From Krasilnikovozyma curviuscula (taxonomy: Eukaryota > Basidiomycota > Tremellomycetes > Cystofilobasidiales > Mrakiaceae): a stretch of DNA of 43,204 bases. The stretch lies in the NCBI GenBank assembly GCA_014825775.1, contig MVAQ01000186.1, positions 1 to 43,204 on the forward strand, written 5' to 3'. Each line of letters begins with the position of its first letter. Within the stretch, counting starts at the first letter, position 1. The notes beneath the pieces were generated by a model. The model ran no database searches and was not told where the DNA came from. It was given only the letters and a program-made list of their open reading frames with translations. Position numbers and translations under genes: made by a program. Shown in pieces: positions 26,107 through 37,552 of this stretch.

Positions 26107-28296
26107 ATGAGTGCTTCAATCACTGACAAGGACTCAAAATCCGACTGGGATGCTTCTGTACTGGAAAAGTCTGCCCACAGAGGCCATGTCGACGGTGCGG
26201 ATAGAGCGCTCGAGCTCATTGAAGAGACTGATGAAGAAGTGGAAATGGACCCTGCTGCTCTCAAAGCTCTGGTTTGGAAGATTGATCGTGTACTGTAAGC
26301 TCAAAAGAGCTTTCCTTTGCTGTGCTTTGTTTTGTTCGCTGACCAGTGGCAAGACGCCGTTACTACAAAGGATGCCGATCATGACCCTCGCTCAGTTCTT
26401 TCAATTTTTGGACAAGGTAAGTACTTTCTTCGTCAACTCACTTGATTGACCATGTTGAATATACATTGTCTTCCATAGACAACCATCTCCTATGCCAACC
26501 TGTTCGGCATTCAAAAGGCGACTGGACTTGTTGGGACTGATTTCGCTTGGGTAAGCTCCTTTCTTGCTTCTCATCAGAACGGAAATTCTTACACGCTACT
26601 ATTTCACAGTTGGGATCTCTCTTTTACCTGGGTAGGTATTGCGCTTTCGGTCTTCCTGTTTCTTTACCCAAACTGACAAACAATCGCAGGCTACCTATTC
26701 TGGCAGCCAATGGCAGCGTTCCTCCTTGTCCGTGTTCCTATCAGGTGGCATCTTGGTGGAACCATCATGCTGTGGGGTACGGTCCTCACCTGTCACGCCG
26801 CCTGTCACAACTTTGCTTGTCTTGCCGTCTGCAGATTCGTTCTAGGTATGACAGAGTCTGCGATGATTCCCATCTTATCATCTGTCACTGGGGCTTTCTA
26901 TACCAGAGATGAACAAGCCACACGAGTTGGGTGAGCTACCTATGTGGATCTTTCCTCGCGTATTGTGCTCACTTTATATTCCGGTGAAACACAGTCTCTG
27001 GTTCGGAGGTGTTGGTCCTTCCCAAATCATTGGTGGCTTGATAGCTTATGGAATCGTTCTCTTGAAAACGAGCGTCATTCAAGGATGGCAATTTGTGTTC
27101 ATTCTTCTTGTGAGTTTGGTCTGCAGTTTTCTTCACGCAACCTGCTACTTTCTCACGCTCACTCTAATTAGGGACCAATCACTGTTCTCTTCGGAATCGT
27201 CATATTCTTCACCATTCCAAACTCTCCTGCGACCTGTTGGTTCCTCACTCCAGCAGAGCGCGTGATGGCCATTAAGCGTATCAGGAGCAACAAGACTGGT
27301 ACGGTTGCAACTACCTACAAGCTCTACCAAGCAAAAGAGGCTTTGAAGGACCCCCGGTTCTACTTGCTGGGTCTGGCCATTCTCACTGCTTCCATTCCAA
27401 ACGGTGGTATCACGTAAGTGATCCTGACGACAGTCCAGAGTGTCTCCATCAGTGCTCTAACAATTTTGTAATTTCTCAGATCTTTCGGTGCTGCTATTGT
27501 TGCTGGATTTGGATACAGCACACGACAGACTACTCTGCTTGGTATGTCAACAGGTGGTAGCGAAACTGTCGCCATGGCAGCAGGTGTCTTGCTCTCTCGA
27601 CTCTTTAAAGGACAGCGTGGAATCCCAGCAGCCATCTGTATCTTCTTCTCGGTCATCGGTGCCATAATCATGATCACTGCTCCAACTAAGAACGGTAGAT
27701 ACGCAGGTGAGTTTATTCCTTGTTGTTGCTTGTATCCCGCGCCGGGGACCGGTGACAGATGCTTACGGAAGTTTTCCTCCTCTACTCTTCAGGTTACGTC
27801 ATGGTCTTCTGGTTCCCTGTTGGACAGATGTTGATGATCTCTTGGTTGCAGTCGATGATCTCAGGTGAGAAAATTTGCCTCAAACACTCGTTCCTCCAAC
27901 CGCTAACTGATTTCGATTCTTGTAGGTCACACGAAGAGATCAACGTTCTACATTATGTACCAAATCGCGTACGCAACCGGTAATGTCATTGGCTCTCAGA
28001 TGTACTCTGCTGCAACAGCACCATCGTACACTCCAGCAAAGATTGGAATTCTCACCTGCCTCTCAGTTCACACCCTTGCTTTCTTGGGTATGGCTGCTAT
28101 CAATAAGTGGTACAACTTCAAGAGGGATAAGGAAGAAGCCGCTAACGGACCGGTCGCAGAAGAACAAAACATTGAGTTCATGGAGTAAGTCCACTATGTA
28201 TTATAAAGTTAAGGTTCTTTTCCTTCGTACTGATCGCTTATTGTGTCCCCCAGCAAAACTGATTTCGAGATGAAGAGTTTCAGATATCCTCTTTAA
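26107..28296 (+). CDS. Dal5-like (allantoate permease family, ACS) MFS transporter
   Basis: Plasma-membrane anion:cation symporter-family carrier with about 12 membrane segments. The protein starts MSASITDKDSKSDWDASVLEK, with an acidic cytosolic N-terminus (EETDEEVEMDPAALKALVWKIDRVLLPIM), then FLDKTTISYANLFGIQK, the first-loop motif typical of Dal5-like carriers. Later blocks are GMTESAMIPILSSVTGAFYTRDEQATRVGLWF, GWQFVFILLGPITVLFGIVIFF and IPNSPATCWFLTPAERVMAIKRI. The C-terminus ends FEMKSFRYPL, resembling the FRYxL tail of relatives; the last exon joins at 28187/28255. Nine or so introns are present. Family members carry allantoate, ureidosuccinate, small peptides, nicotinate or other organic anions; Dal5 itself can import dipeptides. 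The neighbourhood and the shared operator point to a dialkylglycine or peptide substrate, which is an inference. Confidence 0.92.
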
Positions 28297-28587
28297 AATT
28301 GACATTCCTAAGTGGTTATCTCGAACAGCCTATGCTGGACGGACAGCTTTTGGCTCACGATGCATTGTAAAATAAGAGTTTGAGTATGATTAAGTGATGA
28401 TACAATGTGCTTTTCTTTGAGACTTGCAGGCGGAAAATCTGAAAGTAACCGACAGTGAATCTCAAGCCTTTAAACAAAGTCGTCTATCATCTTCCTGCTC
28501 TACGAGGGTTGCCAAGAAAGACCTTTCATATACAATTCACGAGGATCTTGAGAATCATACAACGACTTCATACTGCAACCAAGTTCC

Positions 28588-30938
28588 TCAATAAGGGCCA
28601 GGGTTGGGGAAAGGAATAGCACCAGCCTGCTCTCGTTGGCCACTACCTGGTTCCGACCAGATCGCGTTCGCAAATCGGAGTAGATTGGCAGCTTCACCGT
28701 GATCCGCTTCTGTCACTGGTGGTAGATCGGTCTCGTCGTCGTATCGGATAGCCAGGAAGGACTCTGAGGAGAGAGCGTTTTGATTTTGATCGTAACTGGA
28801 ACGAAAAGTCGAGTGGTTACTTTTCGTCCACCGCAAAAGGGATTGTTGCCAAGTAGAAAAAAAAAAAAATGGAACTCACTCATTTGAAGTCCTTGAGCGC
28901 TTTTGGTTTTCAGATGATGGATATCCCGAGCTGGATTGTTGGTCAAAAGAAAATCAGCGGTTAGTGTTCTGTTGGTCAAGCCTTTAAAGGCAACGCACTT
29001 GTCACCAGGGTTGAATCCATCAAAGGAGTTCCTTCCTCTCTTTTTGGGTGGTAGTGAGTCAAAAGTAGATGATCCGTCGTGGTCGTGACTGTGGGAAAGC
29101 ACAGCGTAAATTGGGTAAGCAGGTCTTCGCAAACTGGAAACGGAGATTACTCACTGATTAGAATAACCAGAGAGATTCCAATCTTCCACTGCCATATCCA
29201 TCATAGGTTGTTGTTCAGGTTGAAAGTACGAGGAAAGCGATTCGTCTTGTAGTTGGAGATGATGGTTGCTGAGATGGGATGAAGAGGATGATGCAATGGG
29301 TTTATGTTGTTGTGTAGGTGGGTCGTGTTTGCTGCCAACAATAGATCCAATAGATCGTCAGCAAACATGGCAGAAAAAGAAGATTAATTAGAAACTCACG
29401 CCATTGTCCTAGTTAGAACTCTTCGTTCGGCAAGACCAGAAGCAGCCTCAGGTTGCTGAAATTCTGCGTCTGGGTCAGCTGCGAGTTTATCGTTGATGAT
29501 CTTCATGTATCTTTCCTTGATGACTGTGAGCGAAGAGTGTTTGTGCCAAGCTCCCCATCTATGTCTCTTCGCCCACGGATAAAGATGCTCGTTTTCCTGA
29601 TTGCGAGCGCGGCGCGGTGAAAACAGGTAAGTTTCCAGCAGAGGGTATGACCAAGAAATAGAAGAAGGGACTCACAGGAGCACAAAGATATTCAAAGACC
29701 CAACTTCCAGTGATGACGACAGCACTATTCCTCTCCGGCTGGCCCTCGCCAACGTATCTCAATATCGCTCTACCCCTCGCGTCTCTCTTTAACGCAAACG
29801 ACTTGCCGATAAACTCCGCAAGATGCCAGTCGTCTTCTTGAGAGAACGGTGGATCTGTCGAAAGGGATTTGGGACGTTTGATGGTAGAGACAGAAGATGG
29901 TCTTCCCTTGACAGATGGTCCAATATTATTCGTCGTCGTCAGGGGCCATGTCGGTTCTGCTGGAGGTAGCGGCTGCTCGACTGGAGTTGGATATTGCGTC
30001 AAGTCTGGTGTGAAGAACAGGGACGCTTCTGGTTCTGTGGAATTTGTGTTAGGTGTGGAAGCAGAAGTTGTGGGGAAAGTGGGCAGCAGTTGCGACGAAT
30101 AAGCAATTTCGGCGGCGCCATGGTCTTCTGGTCTTATCAGTTCTAGGGGACTGGCAGGGTGCAGAGGCGAGAAACAATTAGTGGATTAAGTTTTTATAGA
30201 GACGATCAGACTCCTTCAACCGGATCTCACCTTTCAGCTGCCTGCTTCTTCGAGGATGATGCAGTACTTGATTTGGACTCTGCACCTTTCTTCACACTGC
30301 TAGGTAACGGCAGAGGAGTGAACTCAGCTACGCCGTCTCCGTTATAAACAGCCAATAAGTTCGTTCGGACTTTGTCTTGAAGATCAGTCTGGGACGAGAA
30401 TCTGTATTTCCACGCGTGAGCGTTATGTCGTGCGGCCCAGGGGTACAGAAGAGTGTTCTCCGTAAGACGCTCATACGCCATAGCGCCTATGATATCAAAC
30501 AATTTCTTGAGCGGATAGTAGTACACATGTAGCAATGAATCGTCCCTCACCAGTGATTGTGACCGTCCTGTTCAAAGTCCCGTCTCGATACTCTGGAAGT
30601 CCATCTGGCGACTTCAACTCAAAGATTGAACTGAGGTAGTCAACCAGATAGGCATCGTCCTCTGGTGTAAAGTTGAGGCTGCAAGATCGAACGAGAGAGG
30701 CGTGGCGAGGACGAACATGTCAGGCGGGATATTCGAAGTGGCAGAACAGCACAAAAGCAAGGCTTGACGAGCGAACTCACTTCCTATTTGAGGCTGTAGA
30801 TGATCTGGTCGAGCGAGTTCTGCTTTCTGTAATCTGGGGAGAAGCACTAGCAGCCAAAGTTGCGTCTTGAGAGGCTGAAGCAGCTGAATCGCCTCTTATG
30901 GCAGCTTGAGTTTCGCTCTCGGGACCTGCTGAGCTCAT
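28588..30938 (-). CDS. Protein with two Rap1-type Myb-like repeats
   Basis: Probable nuclear DNA-binding or telomere-associated protein. Eight or more exons. The N-terminus (MSSAGPESETQAAIRGD) is S/A-rich. Repeat 1 begins LNFTPEDDAYLVDYLSSIFEL and runs through GAMAYERLTENTLLYPWAARH to AWKYRFSSQTDLQDKVRTNL. Repeat 2 begins PPFSQEDDWHLAEFIGKSFAL and runs through GSWVFEYLCAPENEHLYPWA to AWHKHSSLTVIKERYMKIIN. Both repeats share F-x2-E-D-D, hydrophobic helix, Y/FE, LYPWA-x-RH and AW, the layout of the Rap1 Myb domain (acidic start, W in helix 3), with an insert between helices 1 and 2. A proline/serine linker and a glutamine/histidine-rich C-terminal part (SSSSSHLSNHHLQLQ, a KKRGRNSF basic patch) follow, ending FPNPGPY. 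I see no BRCT or RCT domain. A general Myb/SANT regulator is the alternative. Confidence 0.6.
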
Positions 30939-31432
30939 ATTCACAGCCTGAATTCTGCAGCTGAGTTCTGGCACAGATATTCTCAGAATTCAGGTGTTGA
31001 ATATGTTTAAAGATGGAGTTGGAGGGCAGACTTGTCCCCAGGCGATTCGAGGACGACAGCTTGACTTCTCGCCACCATCAGAACTAAACTGTCCCATGTG
31101 CAATCTACTTGCACGAAACAGAGTACATGGAAACAAATCTCTCTGTCCTTACTTTCGTGTAGACCAGTAATTGTAACGACCGTTTTGAGCCCCAGAAGCA
31201 GGGAGCGCCATCACTTGCCTCGCCACTTATTCTGCGAGAAGCAGAAAAGCTGAAATTAGATAGTGAGAGGTTGGTGAGATAGATCTCCTCTTACCTTCTA
31301 AAGTAATAGAAGGCTAGAGACGCAATAGTACATTTTGATTACTTGGGCCACTATGCGCCTTTTTCAAAATTTCGACGTTTCATCAATCCAGCACTCAAGG
31401 AACAATCGCTTTATAGTCAATTCGGAGCCAAC
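30939..31432. promoter_or_regulatory. Divergent promoter of the Rap1-like gene and EFG1
   Basis: About 490 bases between two divergent starts. Apart from the inverted repeat at 30947-30994 I see only AT-rich leader sequence and no gene. The EFG1 frame is open upstream to 31343 but the region looks like a leader. Confidence 0.4.
30947..30994 (-). repeat. Perfect 11-base inverted repeat just upstream of the Rap1-like start
   Basis: CCTGAATTCTG at 30947-30957 and CAGAATTCAGG at 30984-30994 are exact reverse complements separated by 26 bases. The left arm ends 8 bases before the start codon at 30938. In the transcript this would form a hairpin in the leader, or it may be a protein-binding palindrome in DNA. 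An alternative in-frame methionine at 30974 falls in the loop. Confidence 0.6.
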
Positions 31433-32572
31433 ATGCCTCCCATTCGTAATGCCAAAGGAGGTATCAATCCCAACGCTATTCCTATCGAAATTCCTATTCC
31501 TGGCTCCTCAAAACCGAGCACAACAGCAGGTCACAAAGGCGCGAATGTGGCCACGAATAGCAAGAAGAAGTTCAGGCACAAGCCAGCTCAGGACTTGAAG
31601 GACGAAGAGCCAAAGGCATTGGGTGTCAGTAAGATCAAAGCTGCCATCCGACAGACGACGAGGTTGCTGGCGAAGGTGAGCGAAATCAGTGCTCGAAATT
31701 CTTCTCTGTGAACTAGCAGGCTGACAGTACTGGCTCTGATATTCAGGACACACTGTCTGCTGACACTAGAACTGAGACTGAGAGAAGACTGAAGTCTTTG
31801 AAGCTGGATCTGGAGAAGGCGGAGGGACGAAATGTCGAGAGGAAGAACGCTGAGAGGTATCACAAAGTGAGTTCTCGTGGATCCTCTGCGGTCGACCTGT
31901 CTGTCAAGATACTTACCCGATTTATGAATAACAATTAACTTTAGATCAAGTTCTTTGAGAAGAAAAAGCTCACTCGCCGACTCAAACAACTACAGAAATC
32001 GCTTCCAGCGAACGAGACTGAAGGTTCACCGTCGAAGGAGCTTAAGAAGATTGAAAAGGAAATCGAAGCTCTACGGGTCGGTCTGAACTATGTTCTTGTA
32101 AGCTCACACATTCTCCAGACGTTTGATGCGGTCTAAACACATCGCTCACATCTGGGCTTAACAGAATTACCCAAACACTCAGAAATACATCTCCCTCTTT
32201 CCACCAACAACACGTGAAGAATCATCAGAATCATCAACGTCAACACTTCAGCTCACGTACCTGCTTCCCTCGAAGAAGGACAAGAAGGACAAGAAGAAAT
32301 CTTCGGGGTCCGATGAGGCGGCTGTCACAGAAAGTGAAACGGATACTAAGCGAGCAGAGCTGCTGGCTAAGATCAGAGAACTTATGGAACTAGGATCATT
32401 GTCGAAGATTCCAGAGGCCGATTTGGGAAGCAGTAAACGAGGCGTCGGTCTGGGCAACAAAACAACAGGTGCCGCTGCGGATGAAGACGTGGATATGGGT
32501 GAACAGAGCGATGGAAACGGAAACGTCATTGGTGATGATGACTTCTTTGGCGGTGATAGTGATGATGAGTGA
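31433..32572 (+). CDS. EFG1: rRNA-processing protein EFG1
   Basis: Nucleolar factor for 18S rRNA maturation in the 90S pre-ribosome. Four exons (31433-31675, 31747-31866, 31945-32097, 32165-32572) total 924 bases, 307 residues. The core is KIKAAIRQTTRLLAK, then a long charged helix (TETERRLKSLKLDLEKAEG, KIKFFEKKKLTRRLKQLQK) and the family signature RVGLNYVLNYPNTQKYISLFP. The C-terminal part is K- and D/E-rich and ends DDDFFGGDSDDE. Length and order fit fungal Efg1, whose helical core is predicted to be coiled-coil. Start 31433 is chosen because it begins the basic N-terminus MPPIRNAKGGINP; an in-frame methionine at 31343 would add 30 residues. Confidence 0.9.
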
Positions 32573-33079
32573 AGCAATGTACTATAGTGTGACGAGTTAT
32601 TTATCTGATTTCATCAATAGACGACATTGAGCCTTAGAATTGTTGACTTTCTGAGCAAAACACAATAAGGTGTAACGTTGTGTTCAGCTATTTTTCCTGT
32701 CCTTTCTTGAGATCCACTGTAAGATAGACCACCCTTGTTTCCATTTCATTTTTGACGGCGTGCCGCGTCGCATCGACGGGTCTTCAATTGATTCTCACCT
32801 TGCTTCAAACCATCTATATCTCCGACTTATTTCTAATTTGGCATCACCTATATCCTTTCTCGAGAAGAAACTCCCATCTCATTCTGAAGAAGACGAAGGG
32901 CAGGTATTTCTCGAGGGTGCTCTTGCTGGAGCAACATCTGGGTTGAGAGTGAGATTTCACGACAGGCAGAGCTATAGAGAACCCGTATAGCTTTCTGACT
33001 GACCTTCTTTTATCGATGGATAGGGCTCCAATCTTCTTGGCCGGTGTATTGAGTAAGACTGCCGTAGTTCCCAAAAGAA
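32573..33079 (+). promoter_or_regulatory. Intergenic region ahead of the P-loop kinase gene
   Basis: About 500 bases. Open frames at 32752-32990 (both reading phases, about 64-76 residues) show no domain features or start context that I can support. Probably EFG1 3' flank and the kinase promoter. Confidence 0.35.
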
Positions 33080-34035
33080 ATGGAAGCTTCGATCCAGCAA
33101 ATCGCAGCTCTAGTGATTGACAAATACCAGAACTTGCCCAAAAACAAGCATAGGTTGATTATTGGGATAGCCGGGTGAGCTTATTCTGCTTCTCAGTCCT
33201 TCAAAATCTAGAATATCGGCTTACCTCATTCGATCCATCCCCCCTTCCTTTCTTCGCTAGTGTACCAGGCTCAGGAAAGTCAACACTGGCTTACCCTTTG
33301 ACTGACCGAATCAACTCAATTCTCGCTAATACCCATACCGGCTCAGCTCCAGCAGAAGATGCTAGTGAGCTCGCTCTCGTCGAGCCCTCCAAAGTGGAGA
33401 AATCAGATATCGCCGTCTGTGTTGGTTTGGACGGCTGGCACTACTCAAGAGTAGATCTGGCCAAGTTTGATAATCCCAAGGAGGCAATGAGAAGGAGGGG
33501 CGCTCCATTCACTTTCGACTCACAGTCTTTCACCAGTTTCGTCATCAATCTCAACCAGTCAAGAGAGCCACTCCCCTTCCCTACCTTCTCACATTCACTC
33601 AAGGATCCAATCCCTTCACAATTTCCAATCCTTCCCTCTCACAAGATCGTCATCATCGAAGGACTGTACTCGCTGCTGGATGAAGAGCCATGGAAGACAG
33701 CCGCGGAATTCTTCGATGAAAAGATCTGGGTTAATATCAATATAAATGTTGCTCGAGAAAGGCTGGTTAAGAGATGTGTAAAGGAAGGAATTGAAGATAC
33801 TGAAGAGGCAGCGATAGCTAGAGGTAACGTTGCGCCGTCGGTCGTGTACATGCCAGAACTCGAACTGACCCAGGCTTTCTTTCCAGTCGATCTGTCGGAT
33901 ATGCCCAACGGCGAGTACATCAGATCCCATCTGATAACGCCGACACTCACGGTCAATTCAGTTGAAGATTTCGGGCTGGTTGCTATCAGTGCAAAGGCTG
34001 GTGGTGCACCAGTTGTGAAGACTCAGGCAGTCTAG
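33080..34035 (+). CDS. P-loop kinase of the uridine-kinase/YFH7-like family
   Basis: Predicted small-molecule kinase of 289 residues from two exons (33080-33174 and 33261-34035). Walker A is formed across the intron, GIAGVPGSGKST. Further family features are VCVGLDGWHYSR (the YxDGFH-type motif of phosphoribulokinase/uridine kinase/pantothenate kinase-like proteins), the substrate-loop MRRRGAPFTFD, and Walker B-like HKIVIIEGLYSLLDEEPW. RRGAP-x-TFD is the hallmark that links it to yeast Yfh7 and bacterial FrcK-like proteins, whose physiological substrates are not settled. ATP-dependent phosphorylation is likely, the substrate unknown. The C-terminal tail is short and has no targeting signal. 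Confidence 0.88.
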
Positions 34036-34472
34036 ACTGTTATTAATCTTATACTTTGTCTCGTTTAGACCCTTTTGGCCATCCTTACGTCATTTTGAAG
34101 GAAGTGGTACAACTCGATCGATAGAAGGGCCTGATAAAGAAAGACGAACAAATGAATCACCAACGAATGAACATGACTAAGCGAATAGGAAGACTCCTTC
34201 AGGACCGTAAAATGTCCTGTGATATAGATGTGATTCATCAGAGAAAAATGTAAACCATACAAGGGAAAGTGAAGACAACATCAACTGACATACGAGTAGA
34301 GAAGAGAAGTTGAAAAGCGTAAACAAAACAAAAGCTCGTCATCGTCATAGAAATACACTCATGGAAACATGATCCAGATGAACCAGAAGGGAATAGGAAG
34401 AAACGGGCGAGAGCGAACGATCGACGAGCGCGAATGCCGAATCATCACAACATCAAAGGAGGCTATCTTCAA
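34036..34472. other. Convergent 3' flanks
   Basis: Space between the kinase stop and the forkhead stop. AT-rich with no gene features; expected to hold both polyadenylation regions. Confidence 0.4.
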
Positions 34473-36864
34473 TCAGAAGCCAGTTGCACGCTGGTTGGTA
34501 AACTGGTCGACGGTAGTGGATTGATCAGAGTTGAATCCAATAATGGGTCTAGGGTTGTGCATCTGGTTGTTGTAAGCATCGTGTTGATTCGAGTAATAGC
34601 TAGGATGCTGAGGGTGCGGATGAAAGGAGCTAAGAGCGTTCGGTGGGATGCCTCTCTGTAACTGAGACTGAGAGGGTGGAGTGAATGGGAAAGATGAGGA
34701 CGTTGTTGTTGATGGTGATGAGGATGCGGCTGTCGACAAGAGGAAAGAGCTGTGTTGATGGTGAGATGAGGATCCCACCAATGTTGGAGAGCCGAACGGC
34801 ATCATGGGGTCATTTCTTCCTCCGCCGAATGGTGAAGTGGCGATTGTAGAATGCGTTGGTGAGAAGGTGGTGCCTCCTCCTCCTGCGCCGCCAGCGCTGA
34901 ATGGTGACGAAGATGATTGGTGGGAGGCGAAACCCACTCTGTTATGGCCATAGGAGCTGGCGGCCGCGGTGGTGTTGAAATTTCCCAAGTCTAATGGAAG
35001 TGAAGCAGATGTACCTTGAAAAATCTTCTCATCTTGAGGAAGAGAGTAGTGGGTAGGGCTTGTGTTTGAAGTTGGGATGGCGATCGGAGCTGAGGGGGCT
35101 GGTAAGCCGTAAGTTGCTGGATCTGAAACACCTCGGACGGACGAGGGAAGTTGTCCGCCAACGTTAGAGCTTCCAAATCCAGACCTGGCAAATGTTTGGG
35201 GGGGAATGTAAGGGAAAGATCGTTGAGCGGGGTGATATCGATCTTGGAAGGAAGGTGGGAAGTTCAAGGTAGAAGAATTTTGTGGATTACCACCAGCAGG
35301 AGCATCGGGCAACGCTGCAGATGACTCTTCCAACAATGATGGAGACCGAGAGAAGTCGGTCGATGGTGGTGATGATTCACTTTTCGGTACAGCATCATCG
35401 CCAGACATTTCCTCTCTATCTGTACCAGAGAAGGTTGGACCAGCAGTCGGGCTTCTTCGGCATTCAACAGTAACTTCAACTTTGAATTCTTCATCTGATA
35501 TGTTTTCGGCGTTAATTGGAGTTGGTGGAGGTGATGGCGAAAGAGATGGAGTTGGCGAAGGTGGTGAACTCTCCTCTTCATCTGATTCGCCACGCTGGGA
35601 TTTTCTCCTCTTCCTCCTTGTATTTCTCTGAAGTTGACTAGCTCCAGAAACAGAAGATCGTTCTGCTTTACTACGCTTGCTGGGTCTAGTACGATGAATA
35701 CCTGCAAAGGGAAGAAAAATCGAGGTGTTAGAGCAGAAGACGCGAATTCACTGCGACAACGCGGAGTCTTTACCTTCAATTTGAGTCTTGTCATATTTCC
35801 AGTAGACTCCTCTTCCTTTTTCTATCGTTCTGTCTCCATCAGTGTGAACGAAAGATGGTGCGAGCGAGAGGTTGTGGCGGACCGAGTTCTGTGCCAGAAC
35901 AGTGTCAACAAATCGAAAGTTAGACTCGACCCCAGGAATCACGCAATCATCTGAAAACAGTTTGAAGATCTCATGAGAAAGAATGAGAGAGTTACCTTCC
36001 ATCCGTTACCTGCAGTCTGAAACCAAGGCCAAGTAGAGCTGAGAGCGTCGTAGAGTTGTGAGAGGGTGAGTTTTTTCTGAGGTGAACGCAAGATAGCCAT
36101 CTTAATCAAGATGTAATACGTCTCTCTTGGTTTTGCTCCTCGAGCTATTGGATCAGTGGAGACGCCAAGCGCGTCAGTCAAAACGGGGTTGCGAGCGGAG
36201 TTTCGAAGCTGATAACAAAAAGAGGCGCTGTACTTGCGACACGAAGGAAACGAAAGGCTCACAAGATGGGACCGGTTCCAATTGAACAGCTGTAGCCTCC
36301 CTTTTTCCCTTCATGAACTGTTCAAAGTTCTCTGGCATCTGAGAGAAGTCGATCTGGGGATGGTTCGAGCGGCTGGATGAGGAGCCCAACGTGCGCATGG
36401 GTCTCGAGGTGTGAGCGACGTTGCTGTAGTTATTACTAGTGACGATGACAGTGTTGGATTGAGTTGTCGATCTGTTATTGTTGGATGAAGAATTAGTGTT
36501 GGATGAGCTGCCAGGATACCAAGCGTGATCCTGAATTATTGTTTTGACAGATAAATGAAAAGGATGGGAGTTAGCATTGCTCTGTCCATGAGAGTCATCA
36601 ACTACTCGCCTGTTGAGAATCTTTGATGGCTCTGTTCTCTACATATGATTCCAAGTGGGAAACCGATCTTGTTCGTGGGCCCGCGATGAATTCAGGTGAA
36701 GCGGAAGACGAGGTGTGCTGATGGGAATAGAAGCCTGCTTCGTATGGATGGAATCTTTGCATTGTTCTCTTCCTTCCTGAATCCTGAAAGGAAGAATATA
36801 CTTGATCTGTATGGAATGAAAAAGAAGTCGGGGTGAGAGTTTGGGAAAGGGAAGGTCGATCCAA
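34473..36864 (-). CDS. Forkhead transcription factor
   Basis: Nuclear winged-helix regulator. The DNA-binding domain spans two exon joints: KPRETYYILIKMAILRSPQ, YDALSSTWPWFQTAGNGWK, then NSVRHNLSLAPSFVH and RGVYWKYDKTQ. The helix-3 core NSVRHNLSL is intact. After it come a basic patch (RTRPSKRSKAERSS, NTRRKRRKSQRG), an acidic S/P stretch and a long low-complexity C-terminus rich in S, P, G, Q and H, ending QFTNQRATGF. The N-terminal exons (MDRPSLSQ, then QRFHPYEAGFYSHQHTSSSA) are also low complexity. Two oddities: the first intron appears to use a GC donor (CAG|GCGAGT near 36602), and the exon ending ...QLEPVP does not join the forkhead exon in frame with the obvious GTGAGC donor near 36260. 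The start is therefore provisional; the forkhead part is secure. Fkh2/Sep1-like or Hcm1-like roles cannot be separated. Confidence 0.85.
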
Positions 36865-37552
36865 AAAATTGAGAACACTCGTTTGGCAGGTTAAATAGCG
36901 CGAGGTGGCACCTGCTCGCCTTCACAGCCAGAAGTCCGACTCCCCTGCGGTTCCATCGAAGGAACTTGCTTGCAGGCTCCTACATGCTGTTACTGAAACA
37001 AGGTGGATTGGACCACACAGTCGGTTCAGCTTAGGCCCCCAAAACTATCGAAGAGAGAGAGACGCTTCTGCTCTTGCAGTCGGAAACAGAAAATAGGGGG
37101 TGTTACAGCAGGATGGGTTGCCATGATCCTACCTGGCGTCAACCGGAAGGAGTTGGTTCGGTAGCGTGATGTAATCTGGTAGCAGAGAAGTAATCAGGGT
37201 AAGAGCGAACGTGGAAAACGGGGAGATCTAGATGTTGTTTGGGTCAACAAGTACACCACGCAAGACAACAAAATCGGTTCTTTGTTGATTGCGATACAGT
37301 GTCCCCAGCTTATGAGTCAAAACCTTCCACGTTTTCTTTCCGATTACTGTCCTGTTTCTTTTGAGAAAATTGAATATCAATCGCACTAGGAAACAAAGAG
37401 ATAAGAGCCACCGCAGACATCAGCAACCCATCTTCAAAAAGTACCAGTAATCTGAGATTTCCGCACTAAGTATCAGTGAAGGGTTTTGGGAGCCTTCCTC
37501 GAGAGGATGAGTGCACTCACGATTCTTCAGATCTCTCCATTTCTACATCTTC
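36865..37552. other. Intergenic region upstream of the forkhead gene
   Basis: About 690 bases holding the forkhead promoter and the 3' flank of the HIT gene. Reading frames here (36905-37096 and others) carry no protein features. Nothing else recognised. Confidence 0.4.

Noticed and set aside
32752..33074. Overlapping short frames between EFG1 and the P-loop kinase
   Set aside because: All below 80 residues, in several phases and on both strands, with no recognisable features or convincing splice links.
36605..36925. Alternative - strand frames overlapping the forkhead N-terminal exon
   Set aside because: Out of frame with the forkhead gene and rich in random hydrophobic runs; only the phase carrying QRFHPYEAGFYSHQH links to downstream exons.
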